Below, one piece after another: positions 32,901 to 44,471 of a stretch of 64,000 nt of DNA (its first letter is position 1; the number at the start of each line of letters is the position of its first letter). The DNA comes from Caenorhabditis remanei. Its lineage: Eukaryota; Nematoda; Chromadorea; Rhabditida; Rhabditidae. The stretch lies in NCBI RefSeq assembly GCF_010183535.1, contig NC_071330.1, positions 17,341,717 through 17,405,716 on the forward strand, given 5' to 3'. The position numbers and the translations under genes are program-made. The notes beneath the pieces were generated by a model. The model did no database searches. It saw only the letters and a list, made by a program, of their open reading frames with translations, and was not told where the DNA came from.

Positions 32901-33546
32901 TTTTGCAACCCATCCCCCTTTTATTTTTCTTTCAAAAAATGTCGCGGAGATCATAGCCGAAGTACGTGATAAGCAGCGGGAAGGAAGAAAATAAACAAGA
33001 GATAGAAATGGCATCATCATAGGGGTATTTGATAAATGAGAGTGATGGCTAGGTTCTAGTGAAAATGAGAGAATGACCAGATCAAATGATCAGGGAGAGG
33101 TAGGTTTGCACTATTGTCCGGATGTCCTGTTAGCTAAGCATCTGCGCTCTACGGAAATCTAGTAAAAATTGGAAACAGGCAAAGGTAGGGCTCTAACTCT
33201 GAACTACTGTATACACTGGTAGCTTGTTACTTTTTTGTGGCGTTGGTTTGTACAGTACCCCATATTTCACTCACTTATTCTCATAGGCCTTCAATGGAGT
33301 CAAGACTCCACGCTCGACCAACTTGTCGACGATATCGTCATATTCCTTCTGGGAACCATCACAAATGTAGATTCCAGCCGGATTCATCAACTCGGCCTTC
33401 TCGGCAACGAATCTTTGCACTTTCGGGGACAACGAGCCGAAGTCTCCTTTGAAAATTGGAATATGGTTGAGTTTGTGGGTGACCACTTCGGTAACCACTT
33501 GGAAACCATCGGTTTCCATTGAACGAAGAGAACGACAGTCAGCCAT
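29929..33546 (-). CDS. pck-1: Phosphoenolpyruvate carboxykinase (GTP)
   Basis: Exons (minus): 33546-33275, 32504-32116, 32068-31881, 31372-30491 and 30147-29929; all in phase, 649 aa, normal for GTP-dependent PEPCK. It converts oxaloacetate and GTP to phosphoenolpyruvate, GDP and CO2 in gluconeogenesis. Signatures: [20 protein letters not shown]; the P-loop FPSACGKT at about residues 301-308, including the active-site Cys; the metal site [12 protein letters not shown]; and [11 protein letters not shown]. No mitochondrial presequence is evident, so it is probably cytosolic. Intron 4 contains a tRNA-like element; intron 3 holds E-type words and CTAGCAGACC. Poly(A) signal AATAAA (minus) near 29,822. 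Named pck-1 rather than another paralogue because of chromosomal context, from memory. Confidence 0.93.
30229..30330 (+). other. tRNA-like element with A- and B-boxes (SINE or tRNA pseudogene)
   Basis: In intron 4 of pck-1, antisense to it. An A-box TAGTTCAGGTGG (30,238-30,249) and a perfect B-box GGTTCGATTCC (30,282-30,292) are spaced as in tRNA genes, followed by T-runs (TTTTTTGCTTTTTTG) that could end Pol III transcription. The acceptor stem does not pair and the T-stem has a G:G mismatch, so this is not a functional tRNA. A weaker T-arm-like piece, GGTTCTATTCC, follows at about 30,430-30,440. Confidence 0.6.
31395..31860. repeat. E-type 10-bp-period words in pck-1 intron 3
   Basis: Runs such as GATCGGTTGAGATCGGTTGT (31,400-31,495) and, in opposite orientation, CGATCTTAAACGATCTCAGC (31,745-31,855) flank about 250 bp, so the intron can fold into a long imperfect hairpin. 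CTAGCAGACCAA occurs at about 31,497. Confidence 0.6.
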
Positions 33547-36276
33547 GGTTCTGGAATAATTAAAAAGTGGTTTAAATGACTGATAGAAGATGTGAATAAC
33601 AAAACACGAAGAGAAGGAAAGAAAGCAATTCGGGTTTATATAGAAAGGAAGTGTGCTTGTACTATGAACTTTGAAATGTTGTTATATTTTATCAAACGGG
33701 TTTCTAGAAGACATCAGGGAGGAGGTACATCAAGAGTAACAACGGTTGTGTGGCACTCATGTGAATCAGAGTTGAGCGGAATTCAGAATTCTGCTCAAAT
33801 CACTGATGTGGATGTTTTGAAACTTATGGTTGTTTTGGTAGAAGGCGTCTAAAATGCAGCAGATAAGAGAGTCAAGAGTTCAGGTGACAGGGATCTATGC
33901 TATCAGTTATTTCGGCCATCTGAAGGAGGGGCTTCCGAAATTCAGCCTCTGAAAGGTTCAAAAAACGAAAACATCTAGAAATTTGATGTCTGTACACCGT
34001 TTTGAGAACAACATTCAAAAAAACTGGCTCAGCAGCCTCTAACCTAACTATGTAAGACCACGGAGTCAGTTTGGAGATATGGGACATGACCTACACCATC
34101 GGAAAGCTGAGAAAACGCTGATTCCAAATATATATTCAGTTCTTGCCCTCGAGGTCTATTATAGAAAAACGAGGTCAAAGTTTGGACCACTGACAAATCA
34201 ATACCTTCCTAACGTCTGACAATTATTGACCTATCTTATTATTGGTCTTAATAGTTTCACGCCTATTTACTAACCTAAGGTCAGCATAATGATGCTACCA
34301 TAAATCCGTTATTAATTATCAATGAGTCCCGTAGACAGCTAATTAGAGAGCAATGATAATTACGTAACTAAATGAAACCTAGTTCATTAAAAGCAAATAT
34401 TGTCATGATTCTAGATAGATTTTAAATTCTGACTATAAACAAAACAAGCCGAGATATACTGATTTTAGTACACCGGCCTTAATTCTCGGTAAATTTCTAC
34501 AGAAAACCATAAAATTTTTCAAAACCATCCACAATGCTTTCCCAGTTTGAAGAGCATCCTAACAACATTCTCAAAAAAGAAACATTTTGTTTGGTTCAAA
34601 TGCAAAGCGAGTTGCCCAGAGGCGCATCTATGGGCACACAGCCTAAAAGAGCAGAGTCCAATTCAAAAATAGACTGAAAAAATGGGAGAGAGTCAAAGAA
34701 AAAGAGCGGCTCACCAGAAGAAGAAAAAGACGACGACACTCCTTTTTCTCCTTTTTTCTCCTTCTGATGCCTAGAAGACACGCAGAAATAGAAAAAAGGA
34801 GAAAACGAGAGAGAGAGAGACCCGCCCCTCCGGGTCTTGTGGACATCTGCACGTAGCGTGATTTTGTTCACGGCATGGCAAATGGGATAAGTTGTCTGCG
34901 TGAAGGAGAAGAAGAATAAGAAGCAAGTTACATTTGAAGAGATAGAGATAGAGCACATGTTTCTTCTGATGACAGTTGTCAGAGAGTTGTCAGAGACGGG
35001 AGGAATGTTCGAAATGGTTGTTTGTTCATGAAATGCACGAAATGTTTTGGGAAACACCACGGTGGGATTTGTTTTTGGAATCAGAATCATGATTGAGTTT
35101 TCAAAATGTCAAAGGTAGTTGAACGATTTGAATAGGCTTTCATGTTTTTGGATTTCCAAAAAGCTAGAAAATGTAAACTCATTATGAAAATCTGGCTAAA
35201 AGTTTACATTGAATTAAGTTTCGTGCTCATCGAATTGAAATGGGTCATCTTATAATTAATAATTACGCTATTGCAATGTTATCAGTTCATAGATTTTCCC
35301 GGTTTTTTGTATTATAATTTCATGGTATTTTCAAATCTGCAATTATTATAAAACAAATTAACACGAACAAACATCCATCCTTGGCTATACGCAACTTTAG
35401 CACAATTTGCTTCATTTTTTTCAAATGTTTGTCTTTTTCGGATAGAACAAGGTTAAACCTGCATTTATGTATTATCGCTTCTCAAAGACTTGCTAGGAAG
35501 AATTAAGTTGCTCAATACGGGTCTCTCAAACATTATATTCATGTGATTTGCAGTTCTTTCTAGACCTGTAAAGTTCAAAACTACGGTGTGTCATGTTTTC
35601 AACCGTTTCCAACAAACTAGACACGCCTTTAATGGTTTTATAAGGACCTATCTACGGTTATCTATTTAATTCATATGAGACTCTTGTCCATTGTTCATAT
35701 AAATTCAGTCAAATGGAGCAACATACAGAGTTTCTTTCAACGTCAGGAGCTAGCAGAACAACGATAGCATTGTTTTTGATACAGTAAAAAACCGTATTCC
35801 CATTCAATAATATTCGAAAATGTCTTTGTTTTAAAATTAGTTTAAAAAGTTAATCAACAGATCACATTATGCAGTAGAAATCTCACTTATCAAGTCACAC
35901 GACCACATAGAAAAGGATTAGATTAACATTTATTCCAGCACCCAATAAATTATTTTTAGATATAAACTTTGTAGTATCTCTGCTTGTTTACACATTGACA
36001 AAGAGAGTCAAATTCTATTGAATTGACACGGGGCTGGACATTGATACATGAGGAGAAGAAAAGGAGGGAAACGAAGATGAAGAAACCAATCAAACAGAGT
36101 TACTAGACAACTCACTACGCGGACTACAAAGTGCAGAAAGGGTGGTTTGGGCTTGAGAACCTACGGTTATATTCCAGACAACGTAAGGACGCTCAAAGCC
36201 AGCATAAGGGATTATCTAGCAGACCAATGAAATAGCTAGCAGACCAACATCAAGAGCTAGCAGACCAACGAATGTT
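33547..36276. other. Gene-free 2.7 kb upstream of pck-1
   Basis: It holds a family B fragment at 34,060-34,190, a purine-rich tract at 34,670-34,830 that accounts for a long low-complexity minus ORF, AT-rich sequence, and CTAGCAGACCAA copies at about 35,748 and 36,215-36,270. No exon with consistent splice sites and phase was found. Because pck-1 begins at 33,546 on the minus strand, its promoter should lie in the first part of this interval. Confidence 0.6.
35984..35991 (+). promoter_or_regulatory. Possible FOXO/DAF-16 site (TTGTTTAC)
   Basis: Exact match to the DAF-16 consensus octamer, 2.4 kb upstream of the pck-1 ATG and closer to the 3' end of the WSN gene. A single octamer in AT-rich DNA is weak evidence. 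Confidence 0.2.
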
Positions 36277-39257
36277 TTATTCAGGATTCAAAATTATCAA
36301 GGCTTCGGAAGTTTCAATCTTGATGATCCGGAGTTTGGTTTCTTCTCTGAAATTACTTTATTTCATTTCTGACTATTTTTCGTAATACTTACACTTAGCT
36401 GGTCTCACCGAACGTCTCCTCTCATACTGCCTCTGTCCGTACTTTCTCAGTGGACAATGTGTATCGAGTAGACACCAAATGAATGTGAATATTAGGATTA
36501 CTGGGATGGCAACGTAGAGGATGATGAGGAGACTGGAAATGATGCATTAGGGGGGATTGGTTATTGGTGAAGGGTGATCTACGAAGACTATATCATTTAC
36601 CACTCAGCTTCGGGACCAGGATACCTATGCGAACACGCTCTAATGAGAAAATTTGTCGAAATTTAAACACTGTTCACCGCCCCGTAATAATGCGGATTAC
36701 GTATTTTTAGAGCGGGTTTGTATAGGTATAGTGAATCCGTCTTCTGCTTTCCGCGTCCCGCCTTCCGCCATTTCAAAAACCGGATTCCGCTCAACTCGGG
36801 ACGCTTTGAAACCAGACATTTCGATACCATGACACTTTCGATATCATGGTATTTTTGATACGTATCGTGAAAAATCGTTGAAAAACGAGCTATCAAAAGT
36901 GTCATGGTTTCGAAATGTCTGTTTTCAAAACGTCCCGGATCCTTCCAGTTTCCACACTCACTCATAATACCGACTCCTTTTCGACAACGCCTCATTAGGA
37001 TTTTCATCCCCCTTCTTCCCTTCCAAAATCTCCTTCATTTTTCTCAAATCTTCTGGAATCTTCATCAACGATCCGTGATATTTCGAAAAGTGCATCTCGA
37101 ACCCCTCCAACTTCTCCACTGACCCTCTCAACTGGCTCAATGTATCACTGATATCCGAATCATTTGTGAATCCCTCGAAATTATCAATTGCTGAGAGGAT
37201 TGTCTCTGGTTGGAAATCCTCCACGCCGTTAATATTGACCAAATCCTTCAAAATATCTCCATATGCGTCTAGACTTGAACCTTTCAAGATTCGTATCTTA
37301 TTCTTCCAAACCGTTGACTCATCTATAAGATTGGCGATGGAGGCTTGTAAGCTCTCAAAATTTCCAAAGTACCAGTCATAGAATTTCAGTAGCTCATTGC
37401 TTCTCTCTTTTAATTCATTCCCAATTTCTATAAACTTCAAAAATTCATTGTTAGGAGCTAACACCTCCTTTATAGTGTTGAGGATGGGAATTGAGTTTTG
37501 AAAGGATTCGGAGTACGTTTGAAGATTTTGAAGGTCCGCCACCTTATGTATCTTCTCAACCTTACAGTCTCGTATCGCTTTAATATTCCCCAAAGATTCA
37601 ATCATTATATTTGATGCTCTGAGTAAGTTCTCCTTAAAACTCATTCTAAGTTTCCTCATTCCTTTGAAAACCATTGCCACACTTGCAGCCTTCTCCACCG
37701 GACCATCCACCTTCATCAGACATTTCATATAGCTTGTAACTTCCTTAGTAGTATCCAGACTATGAAACCCATTAAGCGACTCAAAAATACTCTTCGCCGA
37801 TTCCCCCCAATTCAATACATATCGAATCACTTTGCGTAAATTTTCTTTCAAAAATAGTACCGCGTTAAGTAGCTGTTTTAGTTCAGTCATCTCAGTTTTC
37901 CCGGAGAGTTCTTGCACCACTTTTTTGTGATCTACCATTGAGATTTCCACGTTTCGCACTGCTCGGATTTTTTTCAAAAGTATTTGAATATTCTTGCTAG
38001 TAGTTCGAAGATTGGTGATAGCTGATGCTGATTCCTTATGTAGCACACAGGACTGGATACCTTTTGCTATTGCTTCAAAATCTGAGATTTGTAGAGATTT
38101 GACTTCAAGTAGGCGATGGTGGAAGGTTGCGGCTTTCCTGACATCTCTTTGAGATCCCTGCTCTTGGAATGGCTCATAAAACTTATCAATCAAGGTCTGG
38201 AAATCAAGAATCCATCGGGTTTCCGAGAAGTTCGACCCCCAGAGAGCATTTTTGATCCACGATTCCTTGAAATTGAGTTTTTTGAGCTCAAAAGCCTGTG
38301 AGTTAAAAACCGCCTCAAGAATTTCCAAATCTGGAATCTTCTTAATATTTATCAAATCAAAACTCTTCAAGTTAGCAGGCAAACCCTTGGGGTACTCTGC
38401 TAACTCCCAGAATGGACTGATAGCCAACCAATCGATAATTCTCACTAAGTACTCCAAGGGGCTCAAACTCTCAAGAAGATGTTGTAGTCCTTTCGTATTA
38501 TGAGATTTTGAAAATACCTCTATTTTGCTTATAACTGCTTGAAGACTTAATTGGAGATGTTCAAAATCTGAGTGCCTCCCATCGATGATGTCGTTGAGTA
38601 GGTCGAGTGGTTCTTTGATATCTATAGTTTCCAACTCGTAACTGTCATAATTATTGACATCTTCTATCATCTTCAAACTCCCTGGAATCCTGTTGATCTT
38701 ATCGGAATATTGTGCCCAGAACTGTTGGATTTCATTGAAATCTATGAACACTTGCTCGACTTTTTCAGAATCCGATTTGAGCAAACCGCCAACTGACAAC
38801 AACTTCTCCACGAATTCTTCCACATTTTCTTTGTTGAATTTTTGGAGATCTGACAATGAGAACTTCCTATCCAGACCCATAAGCTTCAAGATTGCATCAT
38901 CCATATAACCATTCTGAAGATTTACTGCTGCAAGGAGACGCCCGGCGTCAGGGAGCTTTTCGATTATTGTGTCAGGGTTCTCGTCTGGAATTTTGTTTGT
39001 TTTAAGTATTAGCTTGGCACAGTTTTTACAACTGCGCTCCTCCGAAATCCCTTGCTCACAATTTTCTTCGGTTTCGATAGAGCGCGGTTGTAAGAACCAT
39101 GTAGTGCTAATAAATAGTAACTCACAAGTAATTTTCGAAGACGGTTGTGTTAGATCTATAAAAAACAACAGTTGTTTTTTTTTCAATATCTCACCGAGTG
39201 CTCACCTGTACTGATAAATCCAGAAACCAGTAAAGGTATAACAGATAGAACTCTCAT
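36277..39257 (-). CDS. WSN-domain secreted/membrane protein (paralogue 2)
   Basis: Exons (minus): 39257-39206 (signal peptide MRVLSVIPLLVSGFIS), 38984-36962, 36532-36395 and 36346-36277; total 2,283 nt, in phase, 760 aa. After the signal: DENPDTIIEKLPDAGRLLAA, then VNLQNGYMDDAI, matching the WSN motif of the 1.2-4.2 kb gene, and a long helical ectodomain. Exon 3 encodes a transmembrane helix (LLIILYVAIPVILIFTFIWC) and a basic tail (KYGQRQYERRRSV). Intron positions 1 and 2 match paralogue 1, so the pair arose by gene duplication. The cytoplasmic tail is short and lacks the proline-rich part of paralogue 1. The AATAAA hexamer overlaps the stop codon. Function unknown. Confidence 0.82.
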
Positions 39258-39660
39258 TGTTTGCGATGATTTTATTCCAGAAGAAAATCCTATGAGAGAG
39301 TTTGGAGATTGAAAAATGACTTATCAGGAAATTATTGGAGATTTAATGAACTAGTTACGTGAGATAAAAATTCCAAAGGTCAGACTACGTTATATGAAGA
39401 GTAATATAATTGAGTACAAAATTGATAGACACAAAGAAAAAGAGACATTTTTCAAGGGTGCAGCGCAATTGTAAGAACTGTGCCGTTCTAATAGTTATTA
39501 TTGATTTTTAATAAATTAAATTCAAGGAAATTGGTGAATACCTTCTGAAATTATTTTTTAACAGGAATGAACTGCATAGTCTCTTTTTCTCCGAGTCTCT
39601 CAATTTTGTACACAGGATTTCGGTAGAGCGCGGTTGTAAGAAGCGAGCCGCGTTAATAAC
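39010..39660. repeat. Repeat G hairpins (GCGCTC..CCGAAA / TTTCGGTAGAGCGC)
   Basis: A full hairpin at 39,010-39,110 lies in intron 1 of the WSN gene: TTTTTACAACTGCGCTCCTC mirrored by GATAGAGCGCGGTTGTAAGA. Further arms lie at 39,455-39,500 and 39,600-39,650. Same family as 11,205-11,335, 14,935-15,035 and a fragment near 33,145. Confidence 0.7.
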
Positions 39661-39989
39661 AAGTCCAGCTATCATAATTTTTTCTCTACCTCTCCCTTAC
39701 ATTTGGCCTACCTTTGCTTTCTGTATCTCTGTTTCTCTTTTGTTAGGTTTACCCGAATATACCTTCTCTTCTGAATAGGATAATTAGAAAAAATGAATGA
39801 TGTACAAAAGCTTATTCCAAAGTTATTTTTTAAATCATTTCATAGGATCTCTATGATCATTCTCATTCTCATAATAGTGTTAATCTTGAGTGGCCGGTGG
39901 CAAGGTACCCTCATAACCCTGTAGTTATCCGAGTCCTCACAGTAAACACGCAACGACACTCCGCCAAAGCCTCACGCGCCTACCGTAAC

Positions 39990-40365
39990 TTCACTAGGGA
40001 AGGTCACCGAGTCAGTGTGGAGATATTGTTCGTGACATATATCATTGGAAAGCTGAAATCACGCTGATTCCAAATATATATTCAGTTTTTGCTCTGATAT
40101 TCGAAAAAAAACAAAATTAAAGTTTGGAAAAATAGACTTTCTTAAGGCTTGGGGAATAAAGCTCCGAGTAGCTTGAAACGTAGTTTATATAAAAAATCTG
40201 AAAAATCCAGGGAAGGTCGTGAAGTCCATTTGGAGTTATGGGAGGTGACCTACACTATTGGAAAGCTGAATAAACACTGCTTCTAAATATATATTCAATT
40301 TTTGCACTGGAGGTGTGGTATTCGAAAAAAACGAGATTAAAGTTAGGAAAAATAGACTTTCTCAG
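39990..40365. repeat. Two family B half-elements in tandem
   Basis: Both copies, at about 39,995-40,145 and 40,205-40,365, run in the same direction: AGGGAAGGTC, CATTGGAAAGCTGAA, AATATATATTCARTTTTTGC (IUPAC), then AAAAACAAAATTAAAGTT or a close variant, AGACTTTCT. They look like a tandem duplication of one arm. Confidence 0.65.
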
Positions 40366-40555
40366 GCCTAAGGCTTAAGGACTGTTATGTCCTCTGGTGG
40401 TTCTTCTACTTCTACTTCTACTACTACTGCTTCAACGGTTTCTTCCTTCCGGGTGATCCGATGATCCCGAGCTCCTCGCTCTCCTACCCTTCTTACCGCT
40501 TCTCTTTTTTAACGATGTTGTCCATCGGGATCTCTTTGCCTATTCCTTCTCCACA

Positions 40556-41043
40556 TACTTGTCAAATCACGGGCCGGCCCGCGGGCCGGCCCGGGCCGGG
40601 CCGGGCCGGGCCGGGCCCGCTGAAAATTTCAGGGCCCGCAGCAAAAAATTATTTTTGAAAAATAGAATCGAAAGTGTTGGAAATTAAATTTTTTCTTGGG
40701 TTTATACTAAATCGAGGTCGGGGGATTCGATAAGACTACTTTCAGAAGCCTCCAGCAAGTTCTTGATCCTGATTCTGATCATCGGCTGATTATCACAGAG
40801 ACTTTGAGAGGCTCAAAGTTTATAGTGACAAAATAACTTATTCTGACAATTTCCGTTTTCACTTGTTGTCTTTTTATAATTTCTAATCAATAATATGTTT
40901 GCCATGAAGTAGTAAACGAAAAAACAATGGGAAAACGACGAAATTTTTTTTTTCAATATTTTGACGGGCCGAACGGGCCGGGCCGGGCCGGGCCGGAAGA
41001 TTTTTTTAGCGGGCCCGGCCCGGCCCGGCCCGTGACAAGTATG
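40556..41043. mobile_element. GGGCC-rich foldback element
   Basis: The left end ATACTTGTCAAATCACGGGC runs into repeated GGGCCGGGCC, and the right end is its complement (GGCCCGTGACAAGTAT), giving inverted ends made of GGGCC pentamers around a 330-bp AT-rich core. A 17-bp direct repeat, GTTATGTCCTCTGGTGG, flanks the region at about 40,384 and 41,112. No ORF of note. Confidence 0.7.
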
Positions 41044-41789
41044 CTTCTCCAAGGCGCACCAGCCAACGGTCCCGTCCGACATGCCAAGCCCCCGGGCGTG
41101 ATCGCCAATTGTTATGTCCTCTGGTGGCGGGAGAAGGGACTTATAAAACCATTTATTACATGGCGAGAATCAACAACTAAGAGTTCTCTTCATCTTATAT
41201 AGGCAGATCTTCTTGCCACGTGTGACCTCAGGGTTGGACGTTCACTAGGCTAGGCCATTGCTAGTTCACGCCACAACAAGGACTAAGGATCCAAGTAGCT
41301 TGAAACAAAATTTTTATGAAGAACAAAATCAAGATCTTCAAAATTATATTAATACCTTAAGATTTGGTTGAGTTTTCAGTGAGTTAGAAGCATTTGAAAA
41401 AAAAACGCAAAAAATTTGACTTTTGAGCCTAACGCTGCACCAAAAACACAAATTTTGTGTCTATCTGTCGGTCAGTGAGTCAGAATGTCTGAATATTCAA
41501 AAATCACAAAATTCGCTCATGTTTCCAGAAAGTTACAAAGATTTGAAAAATGCAACAAAACAATTTTCAAAATTTTTCGCGTGTTAGATGTTGCTGAACT
41601 TTGATCTCATTTTTCTCGAATACCAGACCTCGAGAGCAAAAACTGAATATATATTTGGAATCCGCGTTCTCTCAGTTTTCCAATGATATAGGTCACGCCC
41701 CCATATCTCCTACACTACCTTTCCTGGTTACTGAAGCAGACCAAAGATCCAAAGCAAAATTAACTGGCGCGCCTCCGGCGCGTAGTCCC

Positions 41790-42250
41790 AAGTCATCTTC
41801 TGTTATGGAGAAAAAGTGTATTCCGAGTAACGTGTATTATTTTGTTGATTTCTTTGATTGTTGTGAATAAAATAAAGATTCATTTCCATTTCCAGCGTGA
41901 CCTTTCGAAAGAAGAATTAGTTTTTATGAGAAGAAAAAAGAAGACAACGGTTATTTCGGACTATTGAACAAATTCGGAAAAACGCCTCCGAAAATCTCTG
42001 AAGTGAGTTATTGGGGTTACGGTAATGGCCATTATCCAAATCTTTAAAAAAATTTGCGGGAACCAAGCCCACACCCTTGCCAAGTCGGTAAAGTAATGAC
42101 TTGACAGTGGTTCAAACTTTGACCTCGTTTTTCTCGAATACCAGTCCTCAAGAGCAAAAACTGAATATATATTTGAAATCAGCGCGATTTCAGCTTTCCA
42201 ATGATATATGCCATGTCTCATAACTCCAAAATTACTTCATGACCTTTCCT
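41790..42250 (+). pseudogene. Duplicated 3' end of the lysine-repeat gene
   Basis: From AAGTCATCTTCTGTTATGGA onward this stretch is nearly identical to 43,988-44,455. It includes the last codons (encoding KSSSVMEKKCIP), the stop, the AATAAA poly(A) signal, the downstream sequence and the same family B MITE. The upstream coding part is missing. It lies 0.3 kb before the intact gene in the same orientation. Confidence 0.8.
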
Positions 42251-42289
42251 AGAACTTTGGTTGTTTTTGAGAGGGTGTTACAGTAGCAG

Positions 42290-42525
42290 CGATTGTCCCA
42301 CCTAGTAAAATTTTAGATGGATCGTACAGATCAAAAGAAGAGCTCCATTTTTGTAGTTGACAACTTTGTTGTACGGACACTCCCTAGTAAGTTACGCACC
42401 GACCAATTGCATAGTGCGATTTTGGAGCTGTTGTCTTAAAATGACAATAATTCTCTAGGGAGTGTCCATACTCAAAAGTTGTCAACTACAAAAATGTAGT
42501 TCTACTTTTGATCTGTATGACCCAT
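42290..42525. repeat. Repeat A palindrome upstream of the lysine-repeat gene
   Basis: TTTTTGTAGTTGACAACTTT plus GTACGGACACTCCCTAG on the left; the complement CTAGGGAGTGTCCATAC plus AAGTTGTCAACTACAAAAAT on the right. It ends about 50 bp before the ATG, so it may contribute promoter or 5' UTR sequence. Confidence 0.75.
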
Positions 42526-42576
42526 ATGTTCCTTATCTTTCGAATATAAACATTCTCCGTTTTACAGCTCACGAAA

Positions 42577-44049
42577 ATGGCATATGTAGAAAGCCACTAT
42601 CTCGAGCTCAATTCGGAGCAAGATTCCATTGATAACGTCGATGCTCAGCAAGTTGAAAACATTCAACCACTCGTTGATGATTCACAAAAAGCAATGCCTA
42701 AATCGGATTACTGTGGATTTGAAGGAGACGGCATTCCACCGGTCTATCGTGCTCAATTGCCCGTATCCGAGAAAACAAAACTGTCGACTGCTGAACCAAA
42801 ATCCTCGTACATTTATGGAAAAGACGAGAAGGAGAAGTCGATGAGCGAAGAGAATGTTCTCATGGAAAACGAAGATCCGATTGAAGTGACCAGAAAGACA
42901 GAAATGGAAAGTGAGATTTTGCACACTTCATCTCATGTCACTTCATCGATCGCCACGACTTCATGTCTTCCACATAATGTATGTTTGAAAAAATTGCGAG
43001 TAATTTCTGATTTACCATTTTGAACCTTATTGAATTTTGACGATTTGGAGCTCGAAAAGTTGAAAAATGTTTGCAAATGGAATTTTTCCATTTTCAAGCA
43101 AACTCTAGTTTCATTCAGTATATGCTAAAAATTTCAGCTTCTCTCGATCGATTTTCAAAAAGTTCATTTTTTGACCTATGAGCACTTACCGTACTACAGT
43201 AACCCGGAGCTTGGTACCCAAATTGCGTTTTAAAGACCGTTTTTCGCTCAACTCTATTCCTTTCCTCATTACCTCAATTATGCTCAAGTTGAGTCCATTT
43301 TCAGCAGAAAAGAAAGCTCCAGATGCTGAGATCGAATACGCTGGATCCTCCTCCCATATGCTTGCTGGTTTTGAAGGACAACCGAAAATTTTGTTCGATT
43401 TGTTATCAAGAAATCACGACGAGATCTGTTCAGGACGATGCCCTGAACCAAAAAATCAATCGACACGGGAAAGAGGAACACGGACGGAAAGAGACACAAG
43501 TAAACTGCAGTGTAATCCGAGAGTAAGTAATTATCAAACTTTTTGGGAAAAAAAGGAATATAATTGACAGTTTTTGATGTTAGGGATTTGCGAAACTGAG
43601 CTGGGTACCGTCCGTATTTATGATAATCTTTCAGAACGGACGATGGAAAATTGATCATCTCGTACGACAGAGGAAACATATTCTATTTCCTTTCCGAAAA
43701 AGAGTTGGAGGATGAGAAGAAAGGAAAAAAAGTCGTTCGAGAGAATAAAAAAGAAGAGAAGAAGGATGAGAAGTCTGCTAAGAAAGTGGTTGAAGTGAAG
43801 AAAGAAAAGAAGAAGGATGAGAAGTCTGCTAAGAAAAAGGTTGAAGTGAAGAAAGAAAAGAAGAAGGATGAGAAGTCTGCTAAGAAAAAGGTTGAAGTGA
43901 AGAAAGAAAAGAAGAAGGATGAGAAGTCTGCTAAGAAAGTGGTTGAAGTGAAGAAAGAAAAGAAGAAGGATGAGAAGTCTGCTAAGAAGAAGTCATCTTC
44001 TGTTATGGAGAAAAAGTGTATTCCGTGTAACGTGTATTATTTATGTTGA
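42577..44049 (+). CDS. Lysine-rich tandem-repeat protein, unrecognised
   Basis: Exons 42577-42978, 43305-43522 and 43635-44049; in phase, 344 aa. The ATG follows a TTTTACAG acceptor at 42,567, suggesting SL trans-splicing. The N-terminal 134 residues are acidic and low in complexity. Exon 2 contains a CSICYQEITTRS pair of cysteines. Exon 3 gives TDDGKLIISYDRGNIFYFLS, then four to five copies of a 17-residue Lys/Glu repeat (VEVKKEKKKDEKSAKKK) and a tail VMEKKCIPCNVYYLC. No family is recognised; the repeat is probably disordered, or a charged helix with nuclear-localisation potential. An alternative exon 2 frame is open but breaks phase with exon 3. Its 3' end is duplicated 2.2 kb upstream. Confidence 0.6.
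43780..43995 (+). repeat. 51-bp coding tandem repeat (17 aa)
   Basis: In-frame units of 51 bp containing GAGAAGTCTGCTAAGAAA and GTTGAAGTGAAGAAAG, nearly identical between copies, so recently expanded and probably variable in copy number. Confidence 0.85.
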
Positions 44050-44471
44050 TTTATTTGATTGTTGTGAATAAAATAAAGATTCATTTCCATTTCCAGCGTG
44101 ACCTTTCGAAAGAAGAATTAGTTTTTATGAGAAGAAAAAAGAAGACAACGGTTATTTCGGACTATTGAACAAATTCGGAAAAACGCCTCCGAAAATCTCT
44201 CAAGTGAGTTATTGGGGTTACGGTAATGGCCATTATCCAAATCTTTAAAAAATTTGCGGGAACGGAACCTTCACTTGCCAAGTCGGTAAAGTAATGACTT
44301 GTCAGAAGGTCCAAACTTTGTCCTTGTTTTTTCTCGAATACCAGGCCTCGAGGGCAAAAACTGAATATATATTCGGAATCAGCGTTTTCTCAGCTTTCCA
44401 ATGATATAAGTCACGTCCCATAACTCCACACTGACTCGCTGACCTTCCCTTCCCTAGTCAGCGCGTCAGTT

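Noticed and set aside
34596..35090. 164-aa minus-strand ORF
   Set aside because: Overlaps a purine/pyrimidine-rich tract; Ser/Phe-rich low-complexity sequence without recognisable domain.
43178..43567. Alternative exon 2 frame of the lysine-repeat gene (FSAEKKAPDAEIEYAG)
   Set aside because: It looks protein-like, but it does not join exon 1 or exon 3 in phase, whereas the other frame does at both junctions.
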